A DNA stretch of 23,074 nucleotides from NCBI GenBank assembly GCA_964451885.1, contig CAYVJW010000014.1, positions 1-23,074 on the forward strand, read 5' to 3'. A program made the translations under genes and the position numbers. This document shows, one piece after another, positions 13,846 to 20,561 of this stretch. The notes beneath the pieces were generated by a model. That model ran no database searches and had not been told where the DNA came from. It was given only the letters and a program-made list of their open reading frames with translations. The first letter of the stretch is position 1; each line of letters begins with the position of its first letter. This stretch comes from CAYVJW01 sp964451885 (GTDB lineage: Bacteria; Patescibacteriota; Gracilibacteria; UBA4473).

Positions 13846-13897
13846 AAGTAATTGAGATGAATCTGTAAGTGGAAGGAAAATACCGAATCCGTACATG

Positions 13898-13926
13898 AGG
13901 ATATTAAATAAAAGGTTTTATGTCAA
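13898..13926 (-). promoter_or_regulatory. repressor-integrase promoter
   Basis: On the minus strand TTGACA (13921-13926), a 17-bp spacer and TATCCT (13898-13903). The -35 box is overlapped by a TCAAGAAAA copy (13923-13931), so the repressor may control its own promoter. Confidence 0.65.
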
Positions 13927-14206
13927 GAAAATTTTTGTATGAAGATTATACTTATCAAGAATTAACTGAAGATTAAAGAGGCCTATTACTTCACGAAAAT
14001 TTCATATTTCAGGTTTCACGAAAAACAGATTAAGCCTTTTGGGGTAAGTGTTTTTTATTTTATGTTTTCAAGAAAATTAAAGATTTGACTCAATTCGTTT
14101 TTTGAGAATCTTGATATTTTTTCTTGACTCACGAACCCAAAAAGGTACAGTCTGGACATAGCTTTAAGTATCGCCCTTGTGGCAATATTTTTTTGCCTCA
14201 AGAAAA
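13923..14206. promoter_or_regulatory. array of repeated operator-like sites
   Basis: TCA(A/C)GAAAA occurs exactly at 13923-13931, 13991-13999, 14016-14024, 14068-14076, 14198-14206 and, inverted, at 14119-14127. Near matches lie at 13955-13963 and 14129-14137. One copy covers the leftward -35 box and one the rightward -35 box. The layout suits cooperative repressor binding in a lysogeny switch. This 0.39-kb region contains no gene. Confidence 0.65.
14124..14151 (+). promoter_or_regulatory. candidate rightward early promoter
   Basis: TTGACT (14124-14129), a 16-bp spacer and TACAGT (14146-14151), about 85 bp before the first rightward gene. The -35 box overlaps an inverted copy of the repeated site (14119-14127). 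Confidence 0.5.
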
Positions 14207-14234
14207 CCTCAAAAAGTATTAACAACTAATAAGA

Positions 14235-14450
14235 ATGGGCCGACCACCAATTACACCAACCAAAGAAAGACGGGATATGTTTGAGCTCTGGCTCAAGGGA
14301 TACAACTACGTCGAGATTGCCCAAAAGTTTGATGTTTACCGTCAAAAAGCACGTTTTACCGTTCTTAGTTTTAAACCCTCGCTAGAGGATTTCAAGAAAC
14401 ACGACACAAATCGTCGTATTCGCGAAGCCGCGAGGCAACTTAATGCTTAA
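14235..14450 (+). CDS. small helix-turn-helix protein
   Basis: A 71-aa basic protein beginning MGRPPITPTKERRD, a start typical of small DNA-binding phage proteins. Residues about 17-42 (ELWLKGYNYVEIAQKFDVY) read as a helix-turn-helix of the resolvase/sigma-region-4 kind. As the first gene after the rightward promoter it is positioned like a Cro- or CII-type early regulator, but its sequence is not Cro-like. No SD precedes it. The function is an inference from the fold and position. Confidence 0.65.
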   Translation: MGRPPITPTKERRDMFELWLKGYNYVEIAQKFDVYRQKARFTVLSFKPSLEDFKKHDTNRRIREAARQLNA

Positions 14451-14465
14451 TTTTAAAAATGATTC

Positions 14466-14630
14466 ATGTCCCAAGAAGAACCCGAAAAGTTAACGAAGGA
14501 GGAGCGAGAAGTAGTGGATTTTTTCAAGGGACTACTGCCAATTTTAAGGGATGCCTTTGTCGACCTAAAAAGAAGGAACCTCCTTGATGAGGGGTACTTC
14601 GAAAAAATTGATCCTCCTGATAAGCCCTAA
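14466..14630 (+). CDS. tiny charged hypothetical protein
   Basis: A 54-aa frame starting MSQEEPEKLTKEEREVVDFF and ending KIDPPDKP with TAA at 14628. It starts 15 bp after the previous stop and has an amphipathic helical middle (residues about 10-40) with a balanced acid/base pattern, as expected of a real small phage protein rather than chance. I recognise no family. No SD is present. Confidence 0.5.
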   Translation: MSQEEPEKLTKEEREVVDFFKGLLPILRDAFVDLKRRNLLDEGYFEKIDPPDKP

Positions 14631-14653
14631 ATTTTTTATTTTCATGCAATTTA

Positions 14654-14866
14654 ATGCCCATGTATTCAGACGAAAGCCTCTTCCAATTTGTAGTAGTCCT
14701 GATTTCAGTCAGTGGCTTTTTGTTGGCACTTTGTCTGATGGAAATCGGGTTTTGCATTTATTCGGAGTTGAGGGGCAAAGATTCAGGACTTCCCACGCAA
14801 AAAAGTGTGCGACGCGTTTTCCAGAGATTACGTCGTTTTTTCAAACGACCTCGCCGAAAACGCTAG
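14654..14866 (+). CDS. small single-span membrane protein with basic tail
   Basis: The 70-aa product has a hydrophobic stretch at about residues 10-37 (FQFVVVLISVSGFLLALCLM and on) and an arginine/lysine-rich tail (SVRRVFQRLRRFFKRPRRKR). This suggests one membrane helix with a cytoplasmic basic end. Its place among early genes makes a holin unlikely; superinfection exclusion or a membrane anchor for early functions is possible but unproven. Start chosen at 14654; a second Met lies two codons on. Confidence 0.55.
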   Translation: MPMYSDESLFQFVVVLISVSGFLLALCLMEIGFCIYSELRGKDSGLPTQKSVRRVFQRLRRFFKRPRRKR

Positions 14867-14895
14867 TCACTTTTATTACTTAATTTTTTACTGCC

Positions 14896-15942
14896 ATGAA
14901 TAAAAAAACTACAGCCTTAAAGGCGAACAAGCAGGTGGCCATTATGCCACCAAGAGATCTATGGCAAGAGCGAAATGCCATTACGGAGATCAAGAAAATT
15001 TACGGAAAAGACCTCTCCGAAGGAGAATTCACAACTCTCTGCCAAATAGGACAGGCCACGGGACTCAATCCATTTCTCCGCGAAATATGGGCGGTCAAAT
15101 ACGGAAACGCTCCCGCCAGCATATTTATCGGAAGAGATGGATACCGTAAAGCCGCACAAAGAGACCCCGAATACGACTACCACCTATTGGATGCCGTCTA
15201 CCAAAATGATGAGTTTAAAATCGAAGATGGCGAGGTCAAACACGCTTATTCGGTCAAGGATCGAGGCGAACTAGTCGGGGCTTACTGTACCGTAAAACGT
15301 CGAAGTGCCACAAAGCCGATCTTTACCTTCATTGATTTCAAGGAGTATTACCTTGGAAATAAGGATGAAGAAGGAAAGGTCAAAAAACGATATGACAAAT
15401 TCCAAAAAAAGTACGTCGACATGGGTGCGACGCTTTGGGATAGCAAACCTGCCACCATGGTCAAAAAAGTGGCCGAAGCACAAGGGCTTCGTATGGCTTT
15501 TCAATCCATGTTCGCGGGAACCTATGCCGAGGATGAGCAATGGGAAAAAGAACCCGAGGTGCAGGAGGTTACATCAGAAACAACTGGAGAAACCGCTAAA
15601 CTACCCGACCCAAAGATGGAAAAGAAAATCCAACCAAAAACAGGCGAAGCCCTGCACAAGGTTTGGAATGAACTTTGGGAACTCTCCATGGAGAAGATGC
15701 CCGAGGAAGCAACGGATAACGGGGAACTGAAATACACCCCCGAAAAGTCCGAAGCCACTCGCCGACTCACCATGCGAAAACTTTGCGGAAAGAAAAGCTC
15801 CACCGTCCTCACAGAAAAAGAGGCGAAGGAGTTTATTTCCCGATGCAAAGACAAAATTGCCGAACTTAAGAAGCTCCCTAATCCCGCAAAGAATAAAGAA
15901 GCTTCAAAAGCACAGGCTCAAGAACCTGCACATGCAGGGTAA
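14896..15942 (+). CDS. bet: phage recombination protein Bet/RecT (single-strand annealing protein)
   Basis: The 348-aa protein anneals complementary DNA strands during phage recombination. The core at about 25-215 carries Bet-family signatures: the ATGLNPFLREIWAVKYG block (about 53-69), FIGRDGYRKAAQRDPEYDYH, and the late WDSKPATMVKKVAEAQGLRMAF with GTYAEDE. The C-terminal 130 residues are charged, a common linker/tail that binds partner proteins. It opens the recombination cassette; the matching nuclease is two genes downstream with metK between. A C/T-rich sequence (ACTGCC), not an SD, precedes the ATG. Confidence 0.9.
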   Translation: MNKKTTALKANKQVAIMPPRDLWQERNAITEIKKIYGKDLSEGEFTTLCQIGQATGLNPFLREIWAVKYGNAPASIFIGRDGYRKAAQRDPEYDYHLLDAVYQNDEFKIEDGEVKHAYSVKDRGELVGAYCTVKRRSATKPIFTFIDFKEYYLGNKDEEGKVKKRYDKFQKKYVDMGATLWDSKPATMVKKVAEAQGLRMAFQSMFAGTYAEDEQWEKEPEVQEVTSETTGETAKLPDPKMEKKIQPKTGEALHKVWNELWELSMEKMPEEATDNGELKYTPEKSEATRRLTMRKLCGKKSSTVLTEKEAKEFISRCKDKIAELKKLPNPAKNKEASKAQAQEPAHAG

Positions 15943-15963
15943 CAAATTTTAACCCTCAATACT

Positions 15964-16962
15964 ATGAAAACCTCAGAATTTATTTCACCGCTTCATCCTG
16001 ACAAAATCTGCGATCGCATTTCCGATGCGATCTTGGACGAATGTCTCATGCAAGACCCGAAGGCTCGATGTGCCATCGAGGTCATGGGCGGGCACGATCA
16101 AATTTACATCACAGGGGAACTGACCACCTCTGCGGCGGTCATTCCCGAAAATGTGGCTCACAGGGTTCTCAACAAAGAAATTCCCGTCATCACCAACATC
16201 GTCCAACAATCTTCAGAAATCGCACAAGGCGTAGATAAAGATGGTGCTGGTGATCAGGGTGTTATGGTTGGCTACGCCTGCCGAGATAACGAGGCGATGA
16301 TCCCACGAGAGCATTATTACGCTCGGGAACTGTGCCGATACCTGCACGGACTCCACCCAGACGATGGGAAAACCCAAATCACGGTAGACGAAAATAATCA
16401 TCTCCGTGCCGCACTCGCTTCATGGCGGGGTGTCCCAGCGAAACAGCTCTATGACGAAATTCTCGAATGGGTAACAGAAAATCATCTCGGCATTGCTGAC
16501 GGAACCGAAATCCTCTGCAATCCCGCAGGCGATTGGGAACAAGGTGGTTTCGATGCCGATGCGGGACTGACAGGAAGGAAAATTGTGGCGGATGCTTATG
16601 GTACCCGAGTTCCCGTGGGAGGCGGAGCCTTTAGCGGAAAAGACTGGACAAAGGTCGATCGCTCGGGAGCCTACAAAGCTCGTCAACTGGCGGTGCAGCT
16701 CCTGAAAGAAAACGAACTTTTTGATGAGATCACGGTGCATGTCGCTTATGCCATCGGCAAAACCCATCCTGTGCAGATAACGGCACTTTTGGATGACAAA
16801 CAGACTGACCTCACTAAAGAGTATCGAGAGCAATTCAAGCCCTCTACTATTGCCGAGACGCTTGAACTCCACAAACCACAATTCGAAGCAATCGCTCAAT
16901 GGGGACACTTCGGAAACGGTTTTGCATGGGACAACCCATTTCTTAACCCCTCCAAATCATGA
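15964..16962 (+). CDS. metK: S-adenosylmethionine synthetase (compact, phage-borne)
   Basis: Makes SAM from ATP and methionine. At 332 aa it is about 50 residues shorter than the usual 380-400, yet all expected active-site motifs are present: HPDK (His11, Asp13, Lys14), GAGDQG (94-99), HPDDGKTQIT (131-140), DADAGLTGRKI (197-207), GGGAFSGKD (219-227) and KVDRSGAY (230-237), ending with the WGHFGNGFAWD block. The missing residues are in loops: the stretch before HPDK lacks the SVSEG segment, and the loop before GAGDQG is shortened. The gene lies 21 bp after bet and overlaps the exonuclease gene by ATGA, so it is part of the phage early operon and not a stray host gene. It may supply SAM for the phage DNA methyltransferase. 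Activity appears likely from the intact motifs. Confidence 0.93.
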   Translation: MKTSEFISPLHPDKICDRISDAILDECLMQDPKARCAIEVMGGHDQIYITGELTTSAAVIPENVAHRVLNKEIPVITNIVQQSSEIAQGVDKDGAGDQGVMVGYACRDNEAMIPREHYYARELCRYLHGLHPDDGKTQITVDENNHLRAALASWRGVPAKQLYDEILEWVTENHLGIADGTEILCNPAGDWEQGGFDADAGLTGRKIVADAYGTRVPVGGGAFSGKDWTKVDRSGAYKARQLAVQLLKENELFDEITVHVAYAIGKTHPVQITALLDDKQTDLTKEYREQFKPSTIAETLELHKPQFEAIAQWGHFGNGFAWDNPFLNPSKS

Positions 16963-17906
16963 AAAATATTTTAACCAAATCGCAACAAGCGAACTTCGCT
17001 GTCAGACACCTCTCCATGTCGGCAATACGAACCTATCTCACGGATCGACAATCATTCTTTCGAAGATATGTGCGGTTGGAATTCGAGGAAAAAGAGAGCC
17101 CTGCCCTTCTCGAAGGGAAAGGGCTCCATTCCGTCCTCGAGGGTTACTGGACAGCGAAAAAAGAAAAGAAAGATTTTGACTGGGACAGTGCGGTTGATGA
17201 ACAGGAACGTATCATCGCCGCCAAAGATCGAGAAGGCCGAATCGACTGGGGGAAATCTGGAAACCTTGAGAAATCCCAAAAGAATCTCCGACAGGCGGCA
17301 GGCTTTTATCAGGAATCTCCCCCCGATTACAAAGAGATTATTTCGGTGGAGGATGAGTTCCTATCCGACTTTGAGGACTTAGACGGCAACGTTATGCCGA
17401 TTCCGCTCAAAGGCTTCTGTGACCTCATTATCAAAGATGGCACGGACTATGTGATTGTAGATCACAAAACGGTCGCTTTGGTAAAACAACAGGACGAACC
17501 TGCCCCTGCCTTTGAACTGCAAGCAGCTGCTTACTGGTTTTTGATCCGTAAAGAATACGGACTCAACCCAAAACGCATGATCTTCGACCAGATCAAGAAG
17601 ACCAAAAACCGAGATGGAAGCCCGCAAATCACGCCGTATGTGGTCGAATATACGCCTGATATCCTCCTGCGATTTCTCGAGATTTATACTCGAATGATTC
17701 GAGAATTGGCGGGAACTCCACTCTTTGATGAAGAAACAGGTGTGATGCAATTTCTCCCTAACCCTTTCGCTATGTTTGGTTGGGAGGAATCATGGCAGGA
17801 CTTCTGCGAGGAAGTGCAGAGCGGTAAGGAATGGAACATGAGTGAAATCAAGGTTATTCAGGAAAATCGATACTCCACAAAAGGTGTGGAGGCTTTGGAT
17901 ATTTAA
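16959..17906 (+). CDS. RecB-like PD-(D/E)XK exonuclease
   Basis: A 315-aa nuclease of the RecB/Cas4/AddB group. Visible are the N-terminal LSMSAIRTYL helix (18-27), EGKGLHSVLEGYW (His57), GFCDLII (Asp155), YVIVDHKTV (Asp168, Lys170) and FELQAAAYWFL (Gln188), together the full metal-binding active site. It should resect double-stranded ends for the Bet annealing protein, as RecE does for RecT. Its start overlaps the metK stop (ATGA), implying translational coupling. Some members carry an iron-sulphur cluster, but the needed cysteine set is not present here. Confidence 0.87.
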   Translation: MKNILTKSQQANFAVRHLSMSAIRTYLTDRQSFFRRYVRLEFEEKESPALLEGKGLHSVLEGYWTAKKEKKDFDWDSAVDEQERIIAAKDREGRIDWGKSGNLEKSQKNLRQAAGFYQESPPDYKEIISVEDEFLSDFEDLDGNVMPIPLKGFCDLIIKDGTDYVIVDHKTVALVKQQDEPAPAFELQAAAYWFLIRKEYGLNPKRMIFDQIKKTKNRDGSPQITPYVVEYTPDILLRFLEIYTRMIRELAGTPLFDEETGVMQFLPNPFAMFGWEESWQDFCEEVQSGKEWNMSEIKVIQENRYSTKGVEALDI

Positions 17907-17917
17907 AAACTAAAAAA

Positions 17918-18766
17918 ATGGCGAGACCCCCTAAAAACACCGTCGAGTACTTTCCGCACTACGTAAATAACGGAAAGACGCTGTACACGCTGGAAAAGCG
18001 GTACGGCAACGACGGCTATGCTTTTTTATTCAAGGTCTTGGAGACTTTGGGGAAAGAAGAGAACCATTTTATTGATTGCCGAAACGTGGCTGACTGGGCG
18101 TTTCTGTTAGCAAAAACGAACGTGAAGGAGGAAATGGCTGAGGAAATGATGACATTAATGACCAAGCTCAAAACTTTTGATGAAGAACTGTGGTCTCATC
18201 GAATTATTTTTAGCCCCCCCTTCATCGAAAACCTCAAAACAGTGTATGAGCGTCGCAAGCGTAAGTGTCTGCAAAAACAGGATTTGTGTCAGCAATTACA
18301 GATTAAATGTATACAGAAATGCCCCCCAACCGATATTTCCGAATCGGAAACACCACAAAGTAAAGTAAAGGAAAGTAAAGTAGAGAAAAGGAGAGTAAAG
18401 AAGAACAGTACCCCAAAAAGATTTTTTGGGGGTGACTCTTTTGAAATTCTTACTTCAAAAACATTTTTAGAAAAAAACATCGATAAAGCTCAAATCAGGT
18501 TTCTCGTTGATAAAAAGGGAGAAGACAAAATTTTACAGGAATGGGCAGATGAAGTTCGCAAACTCAAGGAGATTGATGGATTTACCGAGAAGGATATCAC
18601 TTTTGTTTTTAACTACACGCCGACACATGATTTTTGGAAGGATCAGATTCTTTCGGTTAAAAAGTTCCGTCAAAAAAACAAAGAAAGCGTGCCGTACTTC
18701 GTCGTGATCATTGGGGAGATTCAAAAACAATCAGAGGCTAATTCTATAGCTGATTTCAGTAACTAA
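17918..18766 (+). CDS. phage replisome-organizer-like protein (DUF4373-type N-terminus)
   Basis: The 282-aa protein begins MARPPKNTVEYFPHYVNNGKTLYTLEKRYGNDGYAFLFKVLETLG, the Lin1244/Lin1753-like pattern found at the N-terminus of phage replication initiators (about residues 8-110). A lysine-rich linker (145-165) and a DnaD-tail-like C-terminal helical part follow. Such proteins open the origin and recruit the host helicase. The linker is encoded by GTAAAG repeats (18360-18400) that may be origin iterons. It lies 11 bp after the exonuclease gene. The middle contains several cysteines (LCQQLQIKCIQKC) of unknown meaning. Confidence 0.7.
   Translation: MARPPKNTVEYFPHYVNNGKTLYTLEKRYGNDGYAFLFKVLETLGKEENHFIDCRNVADWAFLLAKTNVKEEMAEEMMTLMTKLKTFDEELWSHRIIFSPPFIENLKTVYERRKRKCLQKQDLCQQLQIKCIQKCPPTDISESETPQSKVKESKVEKRRVKKNSTPKRFFGGDSFEILTSKTFLEKNIDKAQIRFLVDKKGEDKILQEWADEVRKLKEIDGFTEKDITFVFNYTPTHDFWKDQILSVKKFRQKNKESVPYFVVIIGEIQKQSEANSIADFSN
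18360..18400 (+). repeat. GTAAAG iteron-like repeats inside the replication gene
   Basis: GTAAAG occurs at 18360, 18365, 18375 and 18395, with GTAGAG at 18380, all in 5-bp register. They encode the SKVKESKVEKRRVKK linker. Many lactococcal and related phages have their origin as repeats within the initiator gene. Confidence 0.5.
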
Positions 18767-18773
18767 TCCTGCC

Positions 18774-19139
18774 ATGAATCAAACAAAAATCGTTCCCTAC
18801 GCTCCAAAGATTGCCGTCTGGTACAAGGACGAGATGCGAGAGCTATCTATCGCTCATGTGGACATGAAACATGCACATTTTATCAAAGAAGCTATCGAAA
18901 AATCCAAGTTTCTCAAACTCCCCGACGGCTTGATCGTTCCTGTCCGCAATATCGAAAAGATTGATCTTAATTGCAAGTTGGACGATCTGGATCAATTCCT
19001 GCTTACACAGCCGAGGCGAATCAGGACTTATCTCTCAGAAAGGGAAAAAAAGATGAAGCGGGATGTGGGACGTGGAATCTCAGGAATCAATCATGCCCAA
19101 ATGATTATCCAAAATGGACGGGAAAAAGGACTTTTATAA
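18774..19139 (+). CDS. hypothetical phage protein
   Basis: The 121-aa protein starts MNQTKIVPYAPKIAVWYKDEM. It alternates predicted strands (KIAVWY, GLIVPVRNI) and ends in a basic helix (SEREKKMKRDVGRG). I do not recognise the family. It starts 7 bp after the previous stop, preceded by a pyrimidine tract (CCTGCC) instead of an SD. Tight packing within the early operon supports that it is real. Confidence 0.6.
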   Translation: MNQTKIVPYAPKIAVWYKDEMRELSIAHVDMKHAHFIKEAIEKSKFLKLPDGLIVPVRNIEKIDLNCKLDDLDQFLLTQPRRIRTYLSEREKKMKRDVGRGISGINHAQMIIQNGREKGLL

Positions 19140-19156
19140 ATTTTTATCTATGGCAC

Positions 19157-19507
19157 ATGTGGTACCAAAACAAAAATAAATTCGGAAACAGAAAAGTGGA
19201 AGTCGATGGCATTTGTTTCGACAGTGCGAAAGAAGCACGAAGATATCGAGAGCTCAGTCTTTGCGAAAAGGCGGGAGCCATCCAAAAACTCGAACTTCAG
19301 CCTCGTTTTATTCTGCAGGAATCTTTCAAACAAAACGGAAAAACACACAGAAAAATTGAGTACATTGCTGACTTCCGATATGTCGAAAATGGGCAAACGA
19401 TCGTGGAAGATGTTAAGTCTTTCATCACCAAAAAACATCCTGTGTACGCCCTGAAAAAGAAACTCCTCCTGAAAAAATATCCCGATATAAATTTTTTAGA
19501 AACTTAA
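19157..19507 (+). CDS. DUF1064 family phage nuclease-like protein
   Basis: A 116-aa protein with the DUF1064 pattern: MWYQNKNKFGNRKVEVDGICF, then SAKEARRYRELSLCEKAG, LQPRFIL, EYIADFRYVENGQTIVEDVKSFITKK, and an ending helix ALKKKLLLKKYPD. The D...EDVK arrangement (Asp about 77, Asp/Lys about 90-92) fits a small PD-(D/E)XK nuclease fold, and family members occur in phage recombination and replication modules, possibly as Holliday-junction or flap nucleases. The open frame extends upstream into the preceding gene, but similarity begins at the ATG at 19157, which leaves only a 17-bp gap and is preferred. Confidence 0.75.
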   Translation: MWYQNKNKFGNRKVEVDGICFDSAKEARRYRELSLCEKAGAIQKLELQPRFILQESFKQNGKTHRKIEYIADFRYVENGQTIVEDVKSFITKKHPVYALKKKLLLKKYPDINFLET

Positions 19508-19517
19508 TCCCACTCTC

Positions 19518-19709
19518 ATGACCAATGATGACCGCCTCAAAGAGGCAAAAACAAAAACGCTTGAATTGAGCCAAATGCTCTCGGAATTGAATACCTTTAT
19601 CCAAAAAAATGAGTGTATCAGTCCGTTGATGAAGGAAAAACTGGAGGAGAAAATAGATGAGATTCTTACTAAAGCCGTTCAGCTATTGCGAATAACCAAA
19701 TTAAAATAA
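19518..19709 (+). CDS. small coiled-coil hypothetical protein
   Basis: The 63-aa product (MTNDDRLKEAKTKTLELSQM...) is almost entirely helical with heptad-like leucines and isoleucines, so it is likely a short coiled coil. Its stop codon overlaps the next start by one base (TAATG). The function is unknown; the packing between two genes supports expression. Confidence 0.55.
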   Translation: MTNDDRLKEAKTKTLELSQMLSELNTFIQKNECISPLMKEKLEEKIDEILTKAVQLLRITKLK

Positions 19710-19894
19710 TGGAAATCCCCAAGACGCTTCGTGGAAACTACATCCTCTTTCGCTACATTGTGAAGGATGGGGTTCCTGTGATTGAGCTGAAGGATCGCAA
19801 TGCGAAGTTTTGGTACTGCAAATTAGAGGGGGAGGAGTTTAGGATTGTGAGTGTGGCTTCTAAATCGGTTTTTGACGCTATTGACAAAGTGTAA
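19709..19894 (+). CDS. small hypothetical protein
   Basis: A 61-aa, strand-rich protein (RGNYILFRYIVKDGVPVIELKDRNAKFWY...) without recognised family. It is translationally coupled to the upstream gene by TAATG. It is the last gene of the early operon before a new promoter at 19901, only 7 bp beyond its stop. Confidence 0.55.
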   Translation: MEIPKTLRGNYILFRYIVKDGVPVIELKDRNAKFWYCKLEGEEFRIVSVASKSVFDAIDKV

Positions 19895-19900
19895 AAAGTA

Positions 19901-19929
19901 TTGACAAAAGTAGATTCATAGGGTATAAG
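19901..19929 (+). promoter_or_regulatory. strong promoter of an isolated phage unit
   Basis: A perfect TTGACA (19901-19906), a 17-bp spacer and TATAAG (19924-19929). Transcription from about 19936 gives an unusually long leader of about 215 nt before the ATG at 20151. The leader has no other convincing frame. Confidence 0.8.
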
Positions 19930-20073
19930 GTTTAGGAAATTTTGCTCTTTCACATATCGGCTATAAGCAGGCATTGATCTGTATTTGATTCTTCTTTGGT
20001 GTCGAATAACTGGGATTCCACGTTCTTCGGCTCAGATATTGAGTCGAGTGCAGATGTCCTGTCTGCTAAAAGA

Positions 20074-20126
20074 ATTGGATTGAGAATTTGATGATAATCA
20101 TATTGTCATTAGTTTCTCAATCCAAT
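20074..20126 (+). repeat. 13-bp inverted repeat in the leader of the 68-aa gene
   Basis: ATTGGATTGAGAA (20074-20086) and TTCTCAATCCAAT (20114-20126) are perfectly complementary, with a 27-nt loop containing the near-palindrome ATGATAATCAT. It ends 9 nt before the SD-like GGGAG (20136-20140), so it could affect translation, or act as a protein-binding site in DNA. Confidence 0.75.
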
Positions 20127-20150
20127 CAAATACATGGGAGAGAAATCGTT

Positions 20151-20357
20151 ATGAATATCCAAGAACAAATGGAAGCAGCCGTTGAAAAGTATACACACGA
20201 CTACGAGATTGCTCCTCTGATCGCCTTTCTCAAGGCAAACCCACAAAAGGCAGCTGATGCCTGTTGGGCAATGAGAGAGCGTTATCAAGAGCACGATCAC
20301 ACGACTGGTTTCATGAATATGATCGAGATCCTCGAAAATCTGCTGAAAAAGCAGTAA
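20151..20357 (+). CDS. 68-aa hypothetical protein in its own transcription unit
   Basis: The acidic product begins MNIQEQMEAAVEKYTHDY and ends in a helix MIEILENLLKKQ; it looks fully helical. The start at 20151 is chosen over an in-frame ATG at 20088 because GGGAG lies ten bases upstream and the earlier ATG falls inside the inverted repeat. It has its own strong promoter, a 215-nt structured leader and two terminators behind it, which mark it as separately controlled, possibly expressed in the lysogen. I recognise no family. Its isolation resembles lysogenic-conversion or anti-restriction accessory genes, without proof. Confidence 0.65.
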   Translation: MNIQEQMEAAVEKYTHDYEIAPLIAFLKANPQKAADACWAMRERYQEHDHTTGFMNMIEILENLLKKQ

Positions 20358-20393
20358 TTGTGGTCGCTTTGAGACGCAGGACAACATCAATTC

Positions 20394-20421
20394 GAGGCCG
20401 AACGTTCCACGTTTCGGCCTC
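20394..20421 (+). repeat. GC-rich hairpin after the 68-aa gene
   Basis: GAGGCCGAA (20394-20402) and TTCGGCCTC (20413-20421) form a perfect 9-bp stem, with possible AACG/CGTT extension. No T-run follows; it stands just before the true terminator and may protect the 3' end. Confidence 0.6.
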
Positions 20422-20427
20422 AACAAC

Positions 20428-20454
20428 CCCAAAACATTGTCTTTGGGCTTTTTT
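20428..20454 (+). terminator. intrinsic terminator of the 68-aa unit
   Basis: CCCAAA (20428-20433) pairs with TTTGGG (20442-20447), followed by CTTTTTT. Confidence 0.75.
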
Positions 20455-20487
20455 GTGATACCCTGATATCGAAAAATTTAGAGTCTT

Positions 20488-20538
20488 AAAGACCATCTCA
20501 TTTCCGCCCTCGCGGAAGCTGAGCCGTGGTCTTTTTTT
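20488..20538 (+). terminator. second, larger intrinsic terminator
   Basis: AAAGACCA (20488-20495) pairs with TGGTCTTT (20527-20534), with inner CTCA/TGAG and TTCCGC/GCGGAA stems and a T-run to 20538. It lies only 23 bp before the methyltransferase ATG, so that gene needs read-through, antitermination or a cryptic promoter. Confidence 0.82.
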
Positions 20539-20561
20539 GTATTTCCTCAAATTTACCTCCC

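Noticed and set aside
15943..15963. A SAM riboswitch upstream of metK
   Set aside because: Only 21 bp separate bet and metK, far too short for any known SAM-sensing aptamer.
16420..16908. 162-aa minus-strand frame
   Set aside because: Antisense shadow of metK, whose motifs are unmistakable.
10044..16962. UGA recoding as glycine (Gracilibacteria code)
   Set aside because: TGA ends the MFS gene right before a terminator, ends metK in an ATGA overlap, and ends the integrase; these are natural gene ends.
18356..18402. CRISPR-like array
   Set aside because: Units are 5-10 bp in coding sequence without spacers; no CRISPR array exists in the window.
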